Part shown: positions 1-7,667 of the stretch, one piece after another | Layout: each line of letters opens with the position of its first letter | How positions within the stretch are numbered: the stretch's first letter is position 1 | Assembly: GCA_030668565.1 (NCBI GenBank) | Contig: DAOVFD010000002.1 | Coordinates: 1-27,614 of the forward strand | DNA from: Microcaldota archaeon | GTDB lineage: Archaea; Micrarchaeota; Micrarchaeia; Anstonellales; Bilamarchaeaceae | Length of the DNA stretch: 27,614 bases | Direction: 5' to 3' | The notes under the pieces: model-generated | Database searches by the model: none | What the model saw: only the letters and a program-made list of their open reading frames with translations | What the model was told of the DNA's origin: nothing | Program-made: the position numbers and the translations under genes

Positions 1-128
1 AGATCAAGAACTTTTACAAAGTCAGCTTCGTACATTTTTCCTTTTACCTTAAAAACAGCTCCTTTTGCTGCCTTCGGTTTTTTCTTCTTTCCTGCCGGTG
101 TAATAACCATTGGTCCTGCTCCAGCCAT
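1..128 (-). CDS. Partial basic N-terminal protein fragment
   Basis: The minus strand reads an open frame of 42 codons from an ATG whose first base is 128, running off the left edge. It begins MAGAGPMVITPAGKKKKPKA and continues with a lysine/alanine-rich stretch and then VKGKMYEADFVKVLD. The coding sense is supported by an uninterrupted frame, by GTGAT shortly before the ATG as ribosome binding site, and by an AT-rich TTTAAAAACTA element about 30 bases upstream that could be its TATA box. The basic, low-complexity start followed by a compact segment suggests a small nucleic-acid-binding protein, but I do not recognise the family and the rest lies outside the window. It is divergent from the lipoprotein gene at 227. 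Confidence 0.5.
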   Translation of the reverse strand, partial: MAGAGPMVITPAGKKKKPKAAKGAVFKVKGKMYEADFVKVLD

Positions 129-180
129 AATATCACAAATAATATCTGTCTTATTTAGTTTTTAAACTCTTTCGGTTGCT

Positions 181-226
181 TTTATAATAGTTTCGCAATA
201 ATATATAACCTGACACAGAAGGTGAC
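181..226 (+). promoter_or_regulatory. TATA box and ribosome binding site of the first lipoprotein
   Basis: TTTATAATAG at 181-190 is a good archaeal TATA box, and GGTGAC at 221-226 directly precedes the ATG at 227. A second AT-rich element, ATATATAAC at 201-209, lies nearer the start. The same TTTATAATA element is found in front of the paralogous gene at 1603. Confidence 0.5.
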
Positions 227-1090
227 ATGATGGGGGGTAGACTGAATTACAAGATGATTGTTACCACAGCAGCGTTAACATGTATTGCATCCTGCGTTGC
301 ACCCAAAAGTTCATTTGCCGGTGCTCAAAAACCACCTCTTTTTGATAAAAAACCAGTTACAAAATTATCTGCTGAATGGGAAAAGGGTCTTTGCACTGCT
401 GATCCCACTTCTGGTAAAATAACCTATGCTGGAAAAGATAAAACGACCTCCTTCGAACTCTTTAAGTCCAGAATAGAAGGTGCCTTTGCCATCCACTGTT
501 CTGAAGACAAAACGGTTATTGTAAAGGATGATAGGGTAATACTGATAAACAGGGGTGCCAACCATGAAAAAAGTCCGTATGACGAAACATTCACAGCGAT
601 TTATGGCGCTGATGAAGGAAGCACTATTGATTATACTGATTTCATGAATGAGCCAGAAGAAAAAAACCTGGTTTCAACAACTTTTGGCAATAAGGTTTTT
701 GTACTTGGTAAAAACATGAAGACCGGAAACCTTTTCATAAATACTATCGATATCAAAAACTCAGAAGTCGATTCCTATGATCTTGGAAAGTTGTTGAAAG
801 GAAATGTCGATATAATGGTCTACAAAGGACTGATCTTTATTGCCGGTGAAGCTAAAAAAGGCGAAAATTATCTTCATGCATTTAAACCTGGTGAAAAATT
901 AGTAATATTCCCGTTCAAGACAAAGAAGGACCTTAAAGGTACGGTTGAAATGTGGATTGAGCATTCCATATCGGGTTCTGATTCCGTGCAGGAAGGCGAC
1001 CTTGTCATTAAAATCGGAAAAAAGCAAATCAGAATAAGCATAGATGAATCGCAAAAAAAACTGCCCGAAAAAATAAAAATTAAGGATTAA
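227..1090 (+). CDS. Secreted lipoprotein, tandem paralogue A
   Basis: This 287-residue protein starts with a short basic segment, a hydrophobic stretch and a lipobox-like IASC with the cysteine at residue 23, so it is probably exported and lipid-anchored; signal peptidase I cleavage after SFAG is an alternative. The rest is soluble and strand-rich. Two cysteines in the motifs GLCTADPTSGKITY and AIHCSEDKTVIV are conserved in the paralogue at 1603-2514 and may form a disulfide. Later blocks NKVFVLGKN, VYKGLIFIAGEAKKG and GDLVIKIGKK also match the paralogue, which is consistent with repeated beta-hairpins as in a propeller-like fold (inference). The start at 227 is chosen because GGTGAC lies just before it. 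I do not recognise a named family. Confidence 0.75.
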   Translation: MMGGRLNYKMIVTTAALTCIASCVAPKSSFAGAQKPPLFDKKPVTKLSAEWEKGLCTADPTSGKITYAGKDKTTSFELFKSRIEGAFAIHCSEDKTVIVKDDRVILINRGANHEKSPYDETFTAIYGADEGSTIDYTDFMNEPEEKNLVSTTFGNKVFVLGKNMKTGNLFINTIDIKNSEVDSYDLGKLLKGNVDIMVYKGLIFIAGEAKKGENYLHAFKPGEKLVIFPFKTKKDLKGTVEMWIEHSISGSDSVQEGDLVIKIGKKQIRISIDESQKKLPEKIKIKD

Positions 1091-1124
1091 AACTCAAGAA
1101 CAATCCAGTATCTAAACTCTCTTC

Positions 1125-1493
1125 TTAGATTTTTTTAAGTTTAGGTATTCTCTTAAGTTTTTGATTAGTCATGTACTCAGATTTATTCTTAATTTTCTCG
1201 CCGGCTTTTACAACTACCTTTTCACTTGGTTTTTTTATCAGTTTATAATTGTCTTTTCCTTTTACTTCATAGATAACAACTTTTCCGCTTGCAATAACAT
1301 CTTTGCAACCTTCTTTCCATGCTGTGTATTTTTTTCCGTAGTCCTTCTCTCTCTTTTTGGGTGGTTTTGGAACATGCGTAAAAGGAACCTGCCCCATTAG
1401 AGGGACGACAGCAAGGTATCTTTTGCCGCCTGCTACAAACTTAACTCTATCTCCTTTGATCAATTCCAGGGGTTTTTCCTTGAATTTTCCCAT
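1125..1493 (-). CDS. Small basic protein of unknown function
   Basis: The product is 122 residues, very rich in lysine, with no membrane segment or signal peptide. I chose the ATG at 1493 (protein MGKFKEKPLELIKG) over a GTG three codons earlier because GTGAT sits four bases before this ATG. The N-terminal half, with IKGDRVKFVAGGKRYLAVVPL, looks like a small beta-barrel of the kind that binds RNA or DNA. The middle contains PKPPKKREKDYGKKYTAWKE, and the C-terminal end is strongly basic (KLKRIPKLKKI). No family was recognised. It lies between the two paralogous lipoprotein genes on the opposite strand, convergent with the first and divergent from the second. Confidence 0.6.
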   Translation of the reverse strand: MGKFKEKPLELIKGDRVKFVAGGKRYLAVVPLMGQVPFTHVPKPPKKREKDYGKKYTAWKEGCKDVIASGKVVIYEVKGKDNYKLIKKPSEKVVVKAGEKIKNKSEYMTNQKLKRIPKLKKI

Positions 1494-1502
1494 ATTAATC
1501 AC

Positions 1503-1602
1503 AGTATATATTTCGCATGTTTGATTTTTAATTATAATGTGCCTACAGTGGGTTTATAATATCTTCTCATTAATGTACTCTCTACCACAACGATTGGGGG
1601 GG
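1503..1602. promoter_or_regulatory. Divergent promoter region
   Basis: TTTATAATAT at 1553-1562 is a plausible rightward TATA box for the lipoprotein starting at 1603. On the minus strand ATTATAAT at about 1531-1538 can serve the small basic gene starting at 1493. The rightward box lies downstream of an upstream in-frame ATG at 1537, which argues that this earlier ATG is not the true start of the lipoprotein. Confidence 0.45.
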
Positions 1603-2514
1603 ATGAACATTACCAGAAATTTAGCCAGAAAATGTCTTACCTGTTTAAGTATAGCTGCATTACTTTCATGTTCAACTCCAAAAAACATTAATATGCCTAA
1701 GAAAAAACAGCCGGATGCGTTGGCCGGTAATAAAGTTCTTGTTGAAAATAATCTGAAAAGAATACTAAAGGCCGAATTCAAGAATGGTGTTTGTACTCTT
1801 GATACGGGCTCAGGAGAAATATCATACAATAATGGAAAAGACGGTGAGGACAAATCTTTTTCACTACCAACATTTGATCTTGTGGGTATGCCCGTTTCAT
1901 TACATTGTTCGGATGAAAAAACTATTGTGGTTTTCTCTTATAGTATCGTGGTCGCAAATAGGGGCCTTGACGGTTTGGAAAAAAGCCAGCATGCAGAGAT
2001 TTTCGGAGATGATTCATTCGATTTCAGAACTTTTTTTACTCCTCTTAACTCAGAAAATAAACCATATGCAGAAAATATCTCTTCAGTTGTTTCCAACAAA
2101 ACACTTTTTGTCTTGGCAAAAGATTCTTCAGCAGGTACTTATGACATTATAGTTATAGATCTCCAAGAACGAGAAGACAGAATATTTGAAATTGGAAAGT
2201 CATTCTCCGGGACAGTCATGAAGTTTTATAAGGATATACTCTTTGTCGCAGGCAATGCGCAGAAGGGAAAACCATATCTTGTTGTAGCGAGGATGGGTAG
2301 CGACGGCCTTGAAGGAGAGGTCTTCACCGCAAAAACTGATATGGAAGGTGAAGTTTCATTTAAGGAAAATGGAAATGACCTCATATTAAATATAGGCAAG
2401 CGTAAAACAAAAATCGAAGTCAAAAACTTGCAGAAAGAAATGGATGATAAAAAAACAACTTGTTTTAGTACTCCTGAAAAAGACTCCTTCGATTGCATTA
2501 CTATCCAAGAATAA
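1603..2514 (+). CDS. Secreted lipoprotein, tandem paralogue B
   Basis: A 303-residue protein if started at the ATG at 1603, preceded by a run of G. An in-frame ATG at 1537 lies before the likely TATA box and would add 22 residues that spoil the signal peptide. From 1603 the N-terminus has a basic start, a hydrophobic core and the lipobox LLSC with cysteine at residue 23, the same position as in the neighbour at 227. It aligns with that neighbour along its length: GVCTLDTGSGEISY, SLHCSDEKTIVV, NKTLFVLAKD, FYKDILFVAGNAQKG and NDLILNIGKRK all have counterparts. It has an extra C-terminal cysteine pair (TTCFSTPEKDSFDC) that the paralogue lacks. The 3' end overlaps the convergent mutase gene by 14 bases. 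Function unknown. Confidence 0.75.
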   Translation: MNITRNLARKCLTCLSIAALLSCSTPKNINMPKKKQPDALAGNKVLVENNLKRILKAEFKNGVCTLDTGSGEISYNNGKDGEDKSFSLPTFDLVGMPVSLHCSDEKTIVVFSYSIVVANRGLDGLEKSQHAEIFGDDSFDFRTFFTPLNSENKPYAENISSVVSNKTLFVLAKDSSAGTYDIIVIDLQEREDRIFEIGKSFSGTVMKFYKDILFVAGNAQKGKPYLVVARMGSDGLEGEVFTAKTDMEGEVSFKENGNDLILNIGKRKTKIEVKNLQKEMDDKKTTCFSTPEKDSFDCITIQE

Positions 2515-3832
2515 TTTTTTTGTATTCCTCAAGAAGCTCTTTTGCTTTTTCCTCTGTTTTTGCTTCCGCAAATATCCTTACATAATCTTCTGTTCCCGAA
2601 GCCCTTACTATTATCCATCCATCATCAAAATTTATCCTTACTCCGTCTATACCAATGAAATTCAGTTTGTTCTCTTTTGCATATCTTTTCATTTTCTCAA
2701 CAATCTCCTTTTTTCCGATGTCATCTGCAGGGATTTTCTCCTTCACATTCGCGTAAGAGGGTATTTCCTTCAGCCATCCACTCAGTTTTTTTTCCGAAAG
2801 AGCCTCAACTATTTTTGCGATGCTACTGAAACCGTCCTTTGCAAGCGAAATTTCAGGGATTATTATGCCTCCAACTTCTTCCCCGCCTATTACAGCACCG
2901 CCTTTGGCCATCTCCTCGCTAAGGTATGGTGCACCTATTTTCGTATAACGTACTTTTACACCGAATTTTTTGGCAATATCCTCAATTGCCCTGCTCGTTG
3001 CAACCGTTGTAACAATATCGCCTTTCTTCTCCTGTAATTTAAGCAGCGTACAGAGTGCAAAAACCCTGTCACCTATTACAAATTCACCTTTTTCGTCAAC
3101 AAGCACAACCCTGTCACAGTCCCCATCCCATGCTATTCCCATGTCGGCTTTTTCTTCCGGCACCTTTTTCAGAAGTTCCTTTATGTTCTCTTTTGTAGGT
3201 TCCGAAGGCCTGCCCGGGAATCTACCATTTACCTCTTCATTCATAAGTATAACATCGCAACCCAATTCCCTGAAAAGCACAGGTGCAATTATCGGAGCAG
3301 TTCCGTTTCCGCAATCGAGAACAAGTTTCGGTTTTCTTTTCCTAATCTTCTCAACATCCACATTCTTTTTCACTGCGTCAAGATATTCTCTTACAAAATC
3401 CCCGCATTTGCAGAATTCACCTACTTTGTTCCAGGATGCATTTTCTGTTTTTCCCATCAGTTTTTCTATTTCCTCTCCCCTCTCCCTTGAAACCGAAATA
3501 GTTTTGCCGTCAATAACCTTTATTCCATTGTATTCCGGAGGATTGTGAGATGCAGTAATGATAACTGCGCCGTCTGCCTTTAGTTTTTTAATCAGGAATT
3601 CCGCAACAGGGGATGGTGCAACCCCCATGTCAACCACTTCACAGCCAACACCCATAAGCCCTGCGACAACCGCATTCTTCAATGTTTCGCCCGTAAGTCT
3701 TCCATCCCTTGCAACGATTATCTTTCCTCTTTTGAAATATTCACCTATGGCCTTCGCTAGAGCAAGTGCAAGTTCGGGGTTGACTTTGTCAAATTTCCCC
3801 CTCACTCCGTTTGTACCGAAATATTTAGACAT
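2501..3832 (-). CDS. glmM: Phosphoglucosamine / phosphomannomutase-type enzyme
   Basis: This 443-residue protein is a complete alpha-D-phosphohexomutase. Such enzymes move phosphate between C6 and C1 of hexose phosphates, in archaea mostly glucosamine or mannose for nucleotide-sugar synthesis. The N-terminus reads YFGTNGVRG. The phosphorylated serine is S95 in ITASHNPPEYNG. The metal loop is DGDCDR (D236, D238, D240), a sugar-binding loop is GEEVGG near residue 317, and the C-terminal phosphate-binding loop is RASGTEDYVRI. Length and motif order are normal. The N-terminal FGTNGVRG favours the GlmM/archaeal mutase subgroup, but substrate preference cannot be fixed from motifs. An inverted repeat stands immediately before the start codon. 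Confidence 0.9.
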   Translation of the reverse strand: MSKYFGTNGVRGKFDKVNPELALALAKAIGEYFKRGKIIVARDGRLTGETLKNAVVAGLMGVGCEVVDMGVAPSPVAEFLIKKLKADGAVIITASHNPPEYNGIKVIDGKTISVSRERGEEIEKLMGKTENASWNKVGEFCKCGDFVREYLDAVKKNVDVEKIRKRKPKLVLDCGNGTAPIIAPVLFRELGCDVILMNEEVNGRFPGRPSEPTKENIKELLKKVPEEKADMGIAWDGDCDRVVLVDEKGEFVIGDRVFALCTLLKLQEKKGDIVTTVATSRAIEDIAKKFGVKVRYTKIGAPYLSEEMAKGGAVIGGEEVGGIIIPEISLAKDGFSSIAKIVEALSEKKLSGWLKEIPSYANVKEKIPADDIGKKEIVEKMKRYAKENKLNFIGIDGVRINFDDGWIIVRASGTEDYVRIFAEAKTEEKAKELLEEYKKIILG

Positions 3833-3834
3833 GT

Positions 3835-3920
3835 TTCAAAACCTCCGGTTTTGAATAGTCAACAGTAGGAAACTTCGTTCCCTCTGCCCAATGTCCTTCG
3901 GACATTCGGGAATTGCCAGC
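3835..3920. repeat. Cluster of three short inverted repeats
   Basis: The spacer between the divergent mutase and MFS genes carries a 9-bp palindrome with a 3-base loop at 3835-3855 (TTCAAAACC/GGTTTTGAA). A second hairpin at 3887-3910 has AATGTCC/GGACATT around a TTC loop, extended by CCC/GGG across one bulge. A weak 5-bp hairpin AATTG/CAATT lies near 3911-3924. A similar pair of hairpins precedes the antiporter gene. Confidence 0.6.
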
Positions 3921-3997
3921 AATTTTGCCATGTTTAAAACCCCGTATGAATCATATACAAAAAGCTTATATTCTGATTTTTATAAATATGATGTTTT

Positions 3998-5119
3998 ATG
4001 TTCAAAGCAGAAACTTCGTTGAAAAAACTGTTGTTAATCTATATATTATGGATAGCTGCCAGTGTATTTTCAGCAAGTTTGATTTACCTTTATTTCAAGG
4101 ATGCAGGCGTTGTTGAATCAGACCTTGTTGCATCTTTTTTCTTCAGCGTATTTTCAGCTATTCTGATCATTGTACTTTTAAACAATAGACAATACGATTT
4201 CAGAAAACCCATATCTTTTGGTATACTTCTTATGGGTTTTTCCTACATAATGTTGTTTTTGCTGCCTCCGACGAAAGAACTTTTATTTATCTACTCCGCG
4301 GCAATGGGCGCAAATTTCTTTCTTTTTTGGGTTCCTTTCAATATAATGTATTTTGAGAGAAGTCATGAAAAGGCAGCGATTTTCGGTTCGATTTATTTTT
4401 CAATGTGGCCGATTATTAGCCTGGTTTTTCCTCTAGCGAGCGGACTAGTAGCCGAAGATTATGGTTTCAGGACCTTGTTTCTTATCTCCGCGATTGCGTA
4501 TATCGCTATGTCTCCCGTAGTTTACATATTACAAAGCAGGGAATACACTTATGTTCTGACCGGATGCCTTGGTGAAATCAAAGGATTCAAGACGCTCTTG
4601 TTTCTGGAAGGGGCATATGGGGGCGGTATGATGGCAGCACTCGCGGTAATAGCACTTTTTTATTTCACTAACCCAATTGGGCTGGGTGTTTTTATTTCCG
4701 TTACCACCATTTTCTCAGTCATTGCATCATTTATAGTCAGCAGTTTATCAGATAAAGCCCGCAAAAGAAAGTTTTATATAAGAATATTCGGAGTGGGTCT
4801 CGGACTCACAACCATGGCCGCAAGTCTTGCAGGAAGTGCTGGTGCATGGTATACGGTAGTCTCATCGCGTAATTTTTTCGCGACCCTGTTCATGCCGTTT
4901 ACAACCGCGATAATAACAGACAGCAGAAGAAAAATAGCCGATTTTATGGTCGGAAGGGAATTGCTGCTGAATATCGGCAGGGTTTTCGGAGTTGCCATAG
5001 TATTTGCCTGCAGTTTCTTTCTCTCCAACATTCACCTCTCGCTTGCATTCCTTGGATTTATAATTCTGTTTTACCCGGTTGTAATAGAATTAAAAAGAAA
5101 ACACATCTCTGTAAATTAG
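3998..5119 (+). CDS. MFS-type membrane transporter
   Basis: A 373-residue, highly hydrophobic protein with about ten to twelve predicted membrane segments in two halves, separated near residues 180-200 by a more polar stretch (QSREYTYVLTGCLGEIKG). The loop SSLSDKARKRKFY, after a glycine- and serine-rich helix, resembles the conserved cytoplasmic loop motif of the major facilitator superfamily in the second half; the first-half equivalent is degenerate. It is probably a plasma-membrane permease, substrate unknown. The start ATG at 3998 lies 26-34 bases after a TATA-like GCTTATATT, so the mRNA may be leaderless. The aTrm56 gene follows after 7 bases and is likely co-transcribed. Confidence 0.7.
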   Translation: MFKAETSLKKLLLIYILWIAASVFSASLIYLYFKDAGVVESDLVASFFFSVFSAILIIVLLNNRQYDFRKPISFGILLMGFSYIMLFLLPPTKELLFIYSAAMGANFFLFWVPFNIMYFERSHEKAAIFGSIYFSMWPIISLVFPLASGLVAEDYGFRTLFLISAIAYIAMSPVVYILQSREYTYVLTGCLGEIKGFKTLLFLEGAYGGGMMAALAVIALFYFTNPIGLGVFISVTTIFSVIASFIVSSLSDKARKRKFYIRIFGVGLGLTTMAASLAGSAGAWYTVVSSRNFFATLFMPFTTAIITDSRRKIADFMVGRELLLNIGRVFGVAIVFACSFFLSNIHLSLAFLGFIILFYPVVIELKRKHISVN

Positions 5120-5126
5120 GGATATT

Positions 5127-5660
5127 ATGGAAATTCACGTTCTCAGGCTCGGCCACAGGCTTCCAAGAGATGAAAGGATAACAACCCATGTCGCATTGGT
5201 TTCAAGAGCATTCGGAGCAAAAGAAATAACTTATTCAGGGCAGCATGACGGAAGCCTTGAAAAAACCATAGCAGATATTGCAAAAAACTGGGGAGGAAAA
5301 TTTCCAATCTCCTACAACAAAAACTTCTTAAACGTAATAAAAAATTACAAAAAGAAAGGATTCACCATTTTCCACTTAACTATGTATGGAATTCCCCTGC
5401 CGGAAACCGAGAAAAAAATAAAAACGAGCAAGAAAATTTTGGTTGTTGTGGGTGCAGAGCGCGTTCCGAAAGAGGTTTACGAATTAGCAGATTATAATAT
5501 AGCAATAACGAACCAGCCTCACAGTGAAGTTGCAGCATTGGCAATAACTTTAGATAGATTACAGAAAGGAAAAGAGTTAGAAAGAAATTTCGATAAAAAA
5601 TTCAAGGGAAAAATAAAGATAAAACCAAATGAAAGAGGAAAAACAGTGGAAAAGCTATAA
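5127..5660 (+). CDS. trm56: tRNA (cytidine(56)-2'-O)-methyltransferase, aTrm56
   Basis: The 177-residue product is the archaeal SPOUT methylase that methylates the ribose of C56 in the T loop of tRNA, an archaeal hallmark. The N-terminus MEIHVLRLGHRLPRDERITTHV is characteristic, with family arginines in LGHRLPRDER and then THVALVSRAFGA. The C-terminal knot region includes KKILVVVGAERVPKEVYE and YNIAITNQPHSEVAALAI, which form the SAM pocket in this family. Length fits the family (about 170-190). It starts 7 bases after the MFS stop codon, and its last 6 bases overlap the convergent gene at 5655. Confidence 0.92.
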   Translation: MEIHVLRLGHRLPRDERITTHVALVSRAFGAKEITYSGQHDGSLEKTIADIAKNWGGKFPISYNKNFLNVIKNYKKKGFTIFHLTMYGIPLPETEKKIKTSKKILVVVGAERVPKEVYELADYNIAITNQPHSEVAALAITLDRLQKGKELERNFDKKFKGKIKIKPNERGKTVEKL

Positions 5661-6311
5661 CTTTTCTTCGAGTTTAGTCCTATTTTTTAACATAAAAGCT
5701 ATATCCTCTGAATAGAGTGCCCTCTTTATGAGAAGGCTCAAAAACTGGAATGAACCTTCGTTATATCTATCGATTTTAACCATGAACTCTCTATCATTCA
5801 CCTCATCCAAAAGTGTCACGTTAATACTGTCAAATGATATTCTGATGTCTTTGATATTACCGCCAGTCGGATGGATCTTTATGGTCATATAGCCGGAATC
5901 TATGTAGAAAAGAATAGTTTTTCCTTGACAAATCTCATTGAACATTCCTAGAATGTCCTTTCTAGAATTTTCGCTAACACCTATCTTCTCCAATGCCTTA
6001 AGAACGGTTTTTTTATCTTCATCAAAATATTCTGGGGATTTGATTAGGTATTCTTTCTTTTCATGGATTTTTGGTGCATGAGTGCGCGGAGCAGGTTTTT
6101 CGGGAAGCGGCAACTCATATCTATCGAATAGGGGACCAGTCTTTTTTTCAAGATACGTGAAAAATCCGTCTTCGTACGTGAAACGTTCTGACAATCTTAA
6201 CGGAAGTTTGGTTGGGCCGCCCCCGTTTTTCAGATACTTTAGAAGTTTGTTCTTTAGTTCTCTTGGAGCACGCTCATCTACTTTGTATGATCTTACCCTT
6301 CTAATTCCCAT
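5655..6311 (-). CDS. Conserved-looking protein of unknown function
   Basis: A 218-residue soluble protein I cannot assign. Residues 1-45 are basic (MGIRRVRSYKVDERAPRE...), 65-90 form a proline-rich linker (LPLPEKPAPRTHAPKIHEKK), and 95-218 look like a compact alpha/beta domain. Features of that domain include GMFNEICQGKTILFYIDSGYM, an alternating strand IKIHPTGGNIKDIRISFDSI, and a helical end. The codon pattern and a clean frame support it as a real gene. Before the ATG at 6311, GAGAGG serves as ribosome binding site and ATTTAAATAC at 6341-6350 as TATA box. It faces Sec61-beta across a divergent promoter and overlaps trm56 by 6 bases at its 3' end. Confidence 0.65.
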   Translation of the reverse strand: MGIRRVRSYKVDERAPRELKNKLLKYLKNGGGPTKLPLRLSERFTYEDGFFTYLEKKTGPLFDRYELPLPEKPAPRTHAPKIHEKKEYLIKSPEYFDEDKKTVLKALEKIGVSENSRKDILGMFNEICQGKTILFYIDSGYMTIKIHPTGGNIKDIRISFDSINVTLLDEVNDREFMVKIDRYNEGSFQFLSLLIKRALYSEDIAFMLKNRTKLEEKL

Positions 6312-6319
6312 CCTCTCAC

Positions 6320-6390
6320 GATTATAAAATGTGATGAAAGGTATTTAAATGTGCTTTTTAAGCAAAAACAATCACAAACCTTTTAAATCC
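6320..6390. promoter_or_regulatory. Divergent promoter: Sec61-beta (+) and orphan gene (-)
   Basis: TTTTAAAT at 6381-6388 lies 23-30 bases before the Sec61-beta ATG, so this mRNA should be leaderless; no ribosome binding site is visible. On the minus strand ATTTAAATAC (6341-6350) and ATTTTATAAT (6321-6330) can serve the gene starting at 6311. Confidence 0.5.
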
Positions 6391-6410
6391 AATTTTACAG
6401 TAAACTAGCC

Positions 6411-6572
6411 ATGGCACAGGAAAAGGTAACAATGCCGATGACCTCTGCGGGTATAATCGGTTTTTCACCTGATATGAAAATAAGCGGATTTGAAGTGGAA
6501 CCCAAGCTGTTTCTGATTTCAGCCGTTGTGGTTGTTCTTATAATAAAAGTAGTCGGGGCCCTAATAATCTAG
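6411..6572 (+). CDS. secG: Sec61-beta / SecG subunit of the preprotein translocase
   Basis: This 53-residue gene encodes the small single-span subunit that associates with SecY and SecE in the archaeal protein-conducting channel. The N-terminus MAQEKVTMPMTSAGIIGFSP has the family's pattern of a polar start, then a Met/Pro and Ser-Ala-Gly segment. Next comes DMKISGFEVEPKLF, which corresponds to the conserved stretch just before the membrane helix. One C-terminal hydrophobic helix, from LISAVVVVLIIKVV to the end, anchors the protein with the N-terminus in the cytoplasm. The length is typical. The last 12 bases overlap the convergent HD-domain gene. Confidence 0.88.
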   Translation: MAQEKVTMPMTSAGIIGFSPDMKISGFEVEPKLFLISAVVVVLIIKVVGALII

Positions 6573-7667
6573 TTCTTTTATTATGTTTTCACCGTGTTTT
6601 CTCTTGTCTTCTTCTCTTGCCAGTACCAGTATTCTTCTTCTTTTCTTCTCAGCTTCCGCGAGTGAATTCACAAGGTCTGAAAGTTCTACCAGCGGAGCCA
6701 GTTTTCCGTCTTTTTTCAGTACTTTCAGTTCAACTGTTTTGGAAAACTGGGTGGGGTAATCAAATATTATGTCACAATCGAATTTCCCGCTTAATTCCTT
6801 TTCCAGTTTTTTTGCTTCTTCCCTGCTTATTTTATCTTCAGGAATCGCAGCCATTTCCTTGTAGAGTCTCCTCTCAAGTATTCCTTTGGCATATTTGGAG
6901 CCTTCTTTTGCCATCCGCCAGTATGCCACTTCATCCCCCATCCATATGAATTCTTCCGGCGAAATTGTTTTATCCTCAATCGAGCCTTCTATTGCCCTGT
7001 GAAGCATCGCGGTTGCTATCCTGACAGTTTTGTGAAGATAAACAGTGGAAAACATCATGAATCTTGCAACCAATAATGATTCGGCAGCTTCCATTCCGCC
7101 TTCCCTGACGCAAAGTTCTTTATCTGCGATGCTTACGGTATGCACAAGCCTGTCCATGTCTATTACACCGTATGCCACCCCGGTATTCAAAGCATCCCTT
7201 TTCAGGTAATCCATCCTGTCCGCACCGATATCAGCCTCGACTATCATTTCCTTCCCGAACATACCGGCAATCTTATTTGCGCCGTAATTCTCATTAAGAA
7301 TGTCTGCTATCTCACTCTTCTCTATTATTTTTCTGCCGACAGCTTCATGGTCACCGAGGTAATTCTTCAATACGTCTTCCCCCTCATGTGAGAATGCGGT
7401 ATGCCCGATGTCATGGAGAAGTCCGAACAGTTTTATCCTCTCCCGCTCTTCCTTGTCCCCAATTAATTTTTCTGCTATTATGGAGGAGAGGTGTGATGTT
7501 CCAAGGGAGTGTTCGAATCTTGTGTGGTTTGCGCCGGGATACACGAGATTTGTAACCGACATCTGTTTTATTCCTCTCAATCTCTGGAATTCCTTTGTGT
7601 CTATGATTCTCCCTTCTATCTCGTTGAATTCGATTGTCCCGTATAATTCGTCTTTAACTATTACCAT
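6561..7667 (-). CDS. HD-domain phosphohydrolase, dNTPase/SAMHD1-like
   Basis: The 368-residue product has the HD metal site: H53 in TRFEHSLGTSHL, H85-D86 in GLLHDIGHTAFSHEGED, and a downstream aspartate in ADIGADRMDYLKRD (about 147-158). The leading YGTIEFNEIEGRIIDTKEFQRLRGIKQ and the order of motifs match the dGTPase/SAMHD1-related group, whose members remove triphosphate from dNTPs. Exact substrate is not readable from motifs. The C-terminal third (PTQFSKTVELKVLKKDGK, then a charged helix) is less conserved. Its ATG follows the stop codon of the upstream winged-helix gene with no gap, in an apparent operon led by orc1/cdc6. Its 3' end overlaps Sec61-beta. Confidence 0.85.
   Translation of the reverse strand: MVIVKDELYGTIEFNEIEGRIIDTKEFQRLRGIKQMSVTNLVYPGANHTRFEHSLGTSHLSSIIAEKLIGDKEERERIKLFGLLHDIGHTAFSHEGEDVLKNYLGDHEAVGRKIIEKSEIADILNENYGANKIAGMFGKEMIVEADIGADRMDYLKRDALNTGVAYGVIDMDRLVHTVSIADKELCVREGGMEAAESLLVARFMMFSTVYLHKTVRIATAMLHRAIEGSIEDKTISPEEFIWMGDEVAYWRMAKEGSKYAKGILERRLYKEMAAIPEDKISREEAKKLEKELSGKFDCDIIFDYPTQFSKTVELKVLKKDGKLAPLVELSDLVNSLAEAEKKRRRILVLAREEDKRKHGENIIKELDY

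Noticed and set aside
1537..1602. N-terminal extension of the second lipoprotein from the ATG at 1537.
   Set aside because: It lies upstream of the TATA box, has no ribosome binding site and would bury the signal peptide.
2444..3037. Plus-strand open frames opposite the mutase gene.
   Set aside because: They are shadows of the mutase gene, Phe/Tyr/Ser-rich, with no ribosome binding site.
4774..5031. Minus-strand frame inside the MFS gene.
   Set aside because: It has no start signals and lies fully inside a clear membrane-protein frame.
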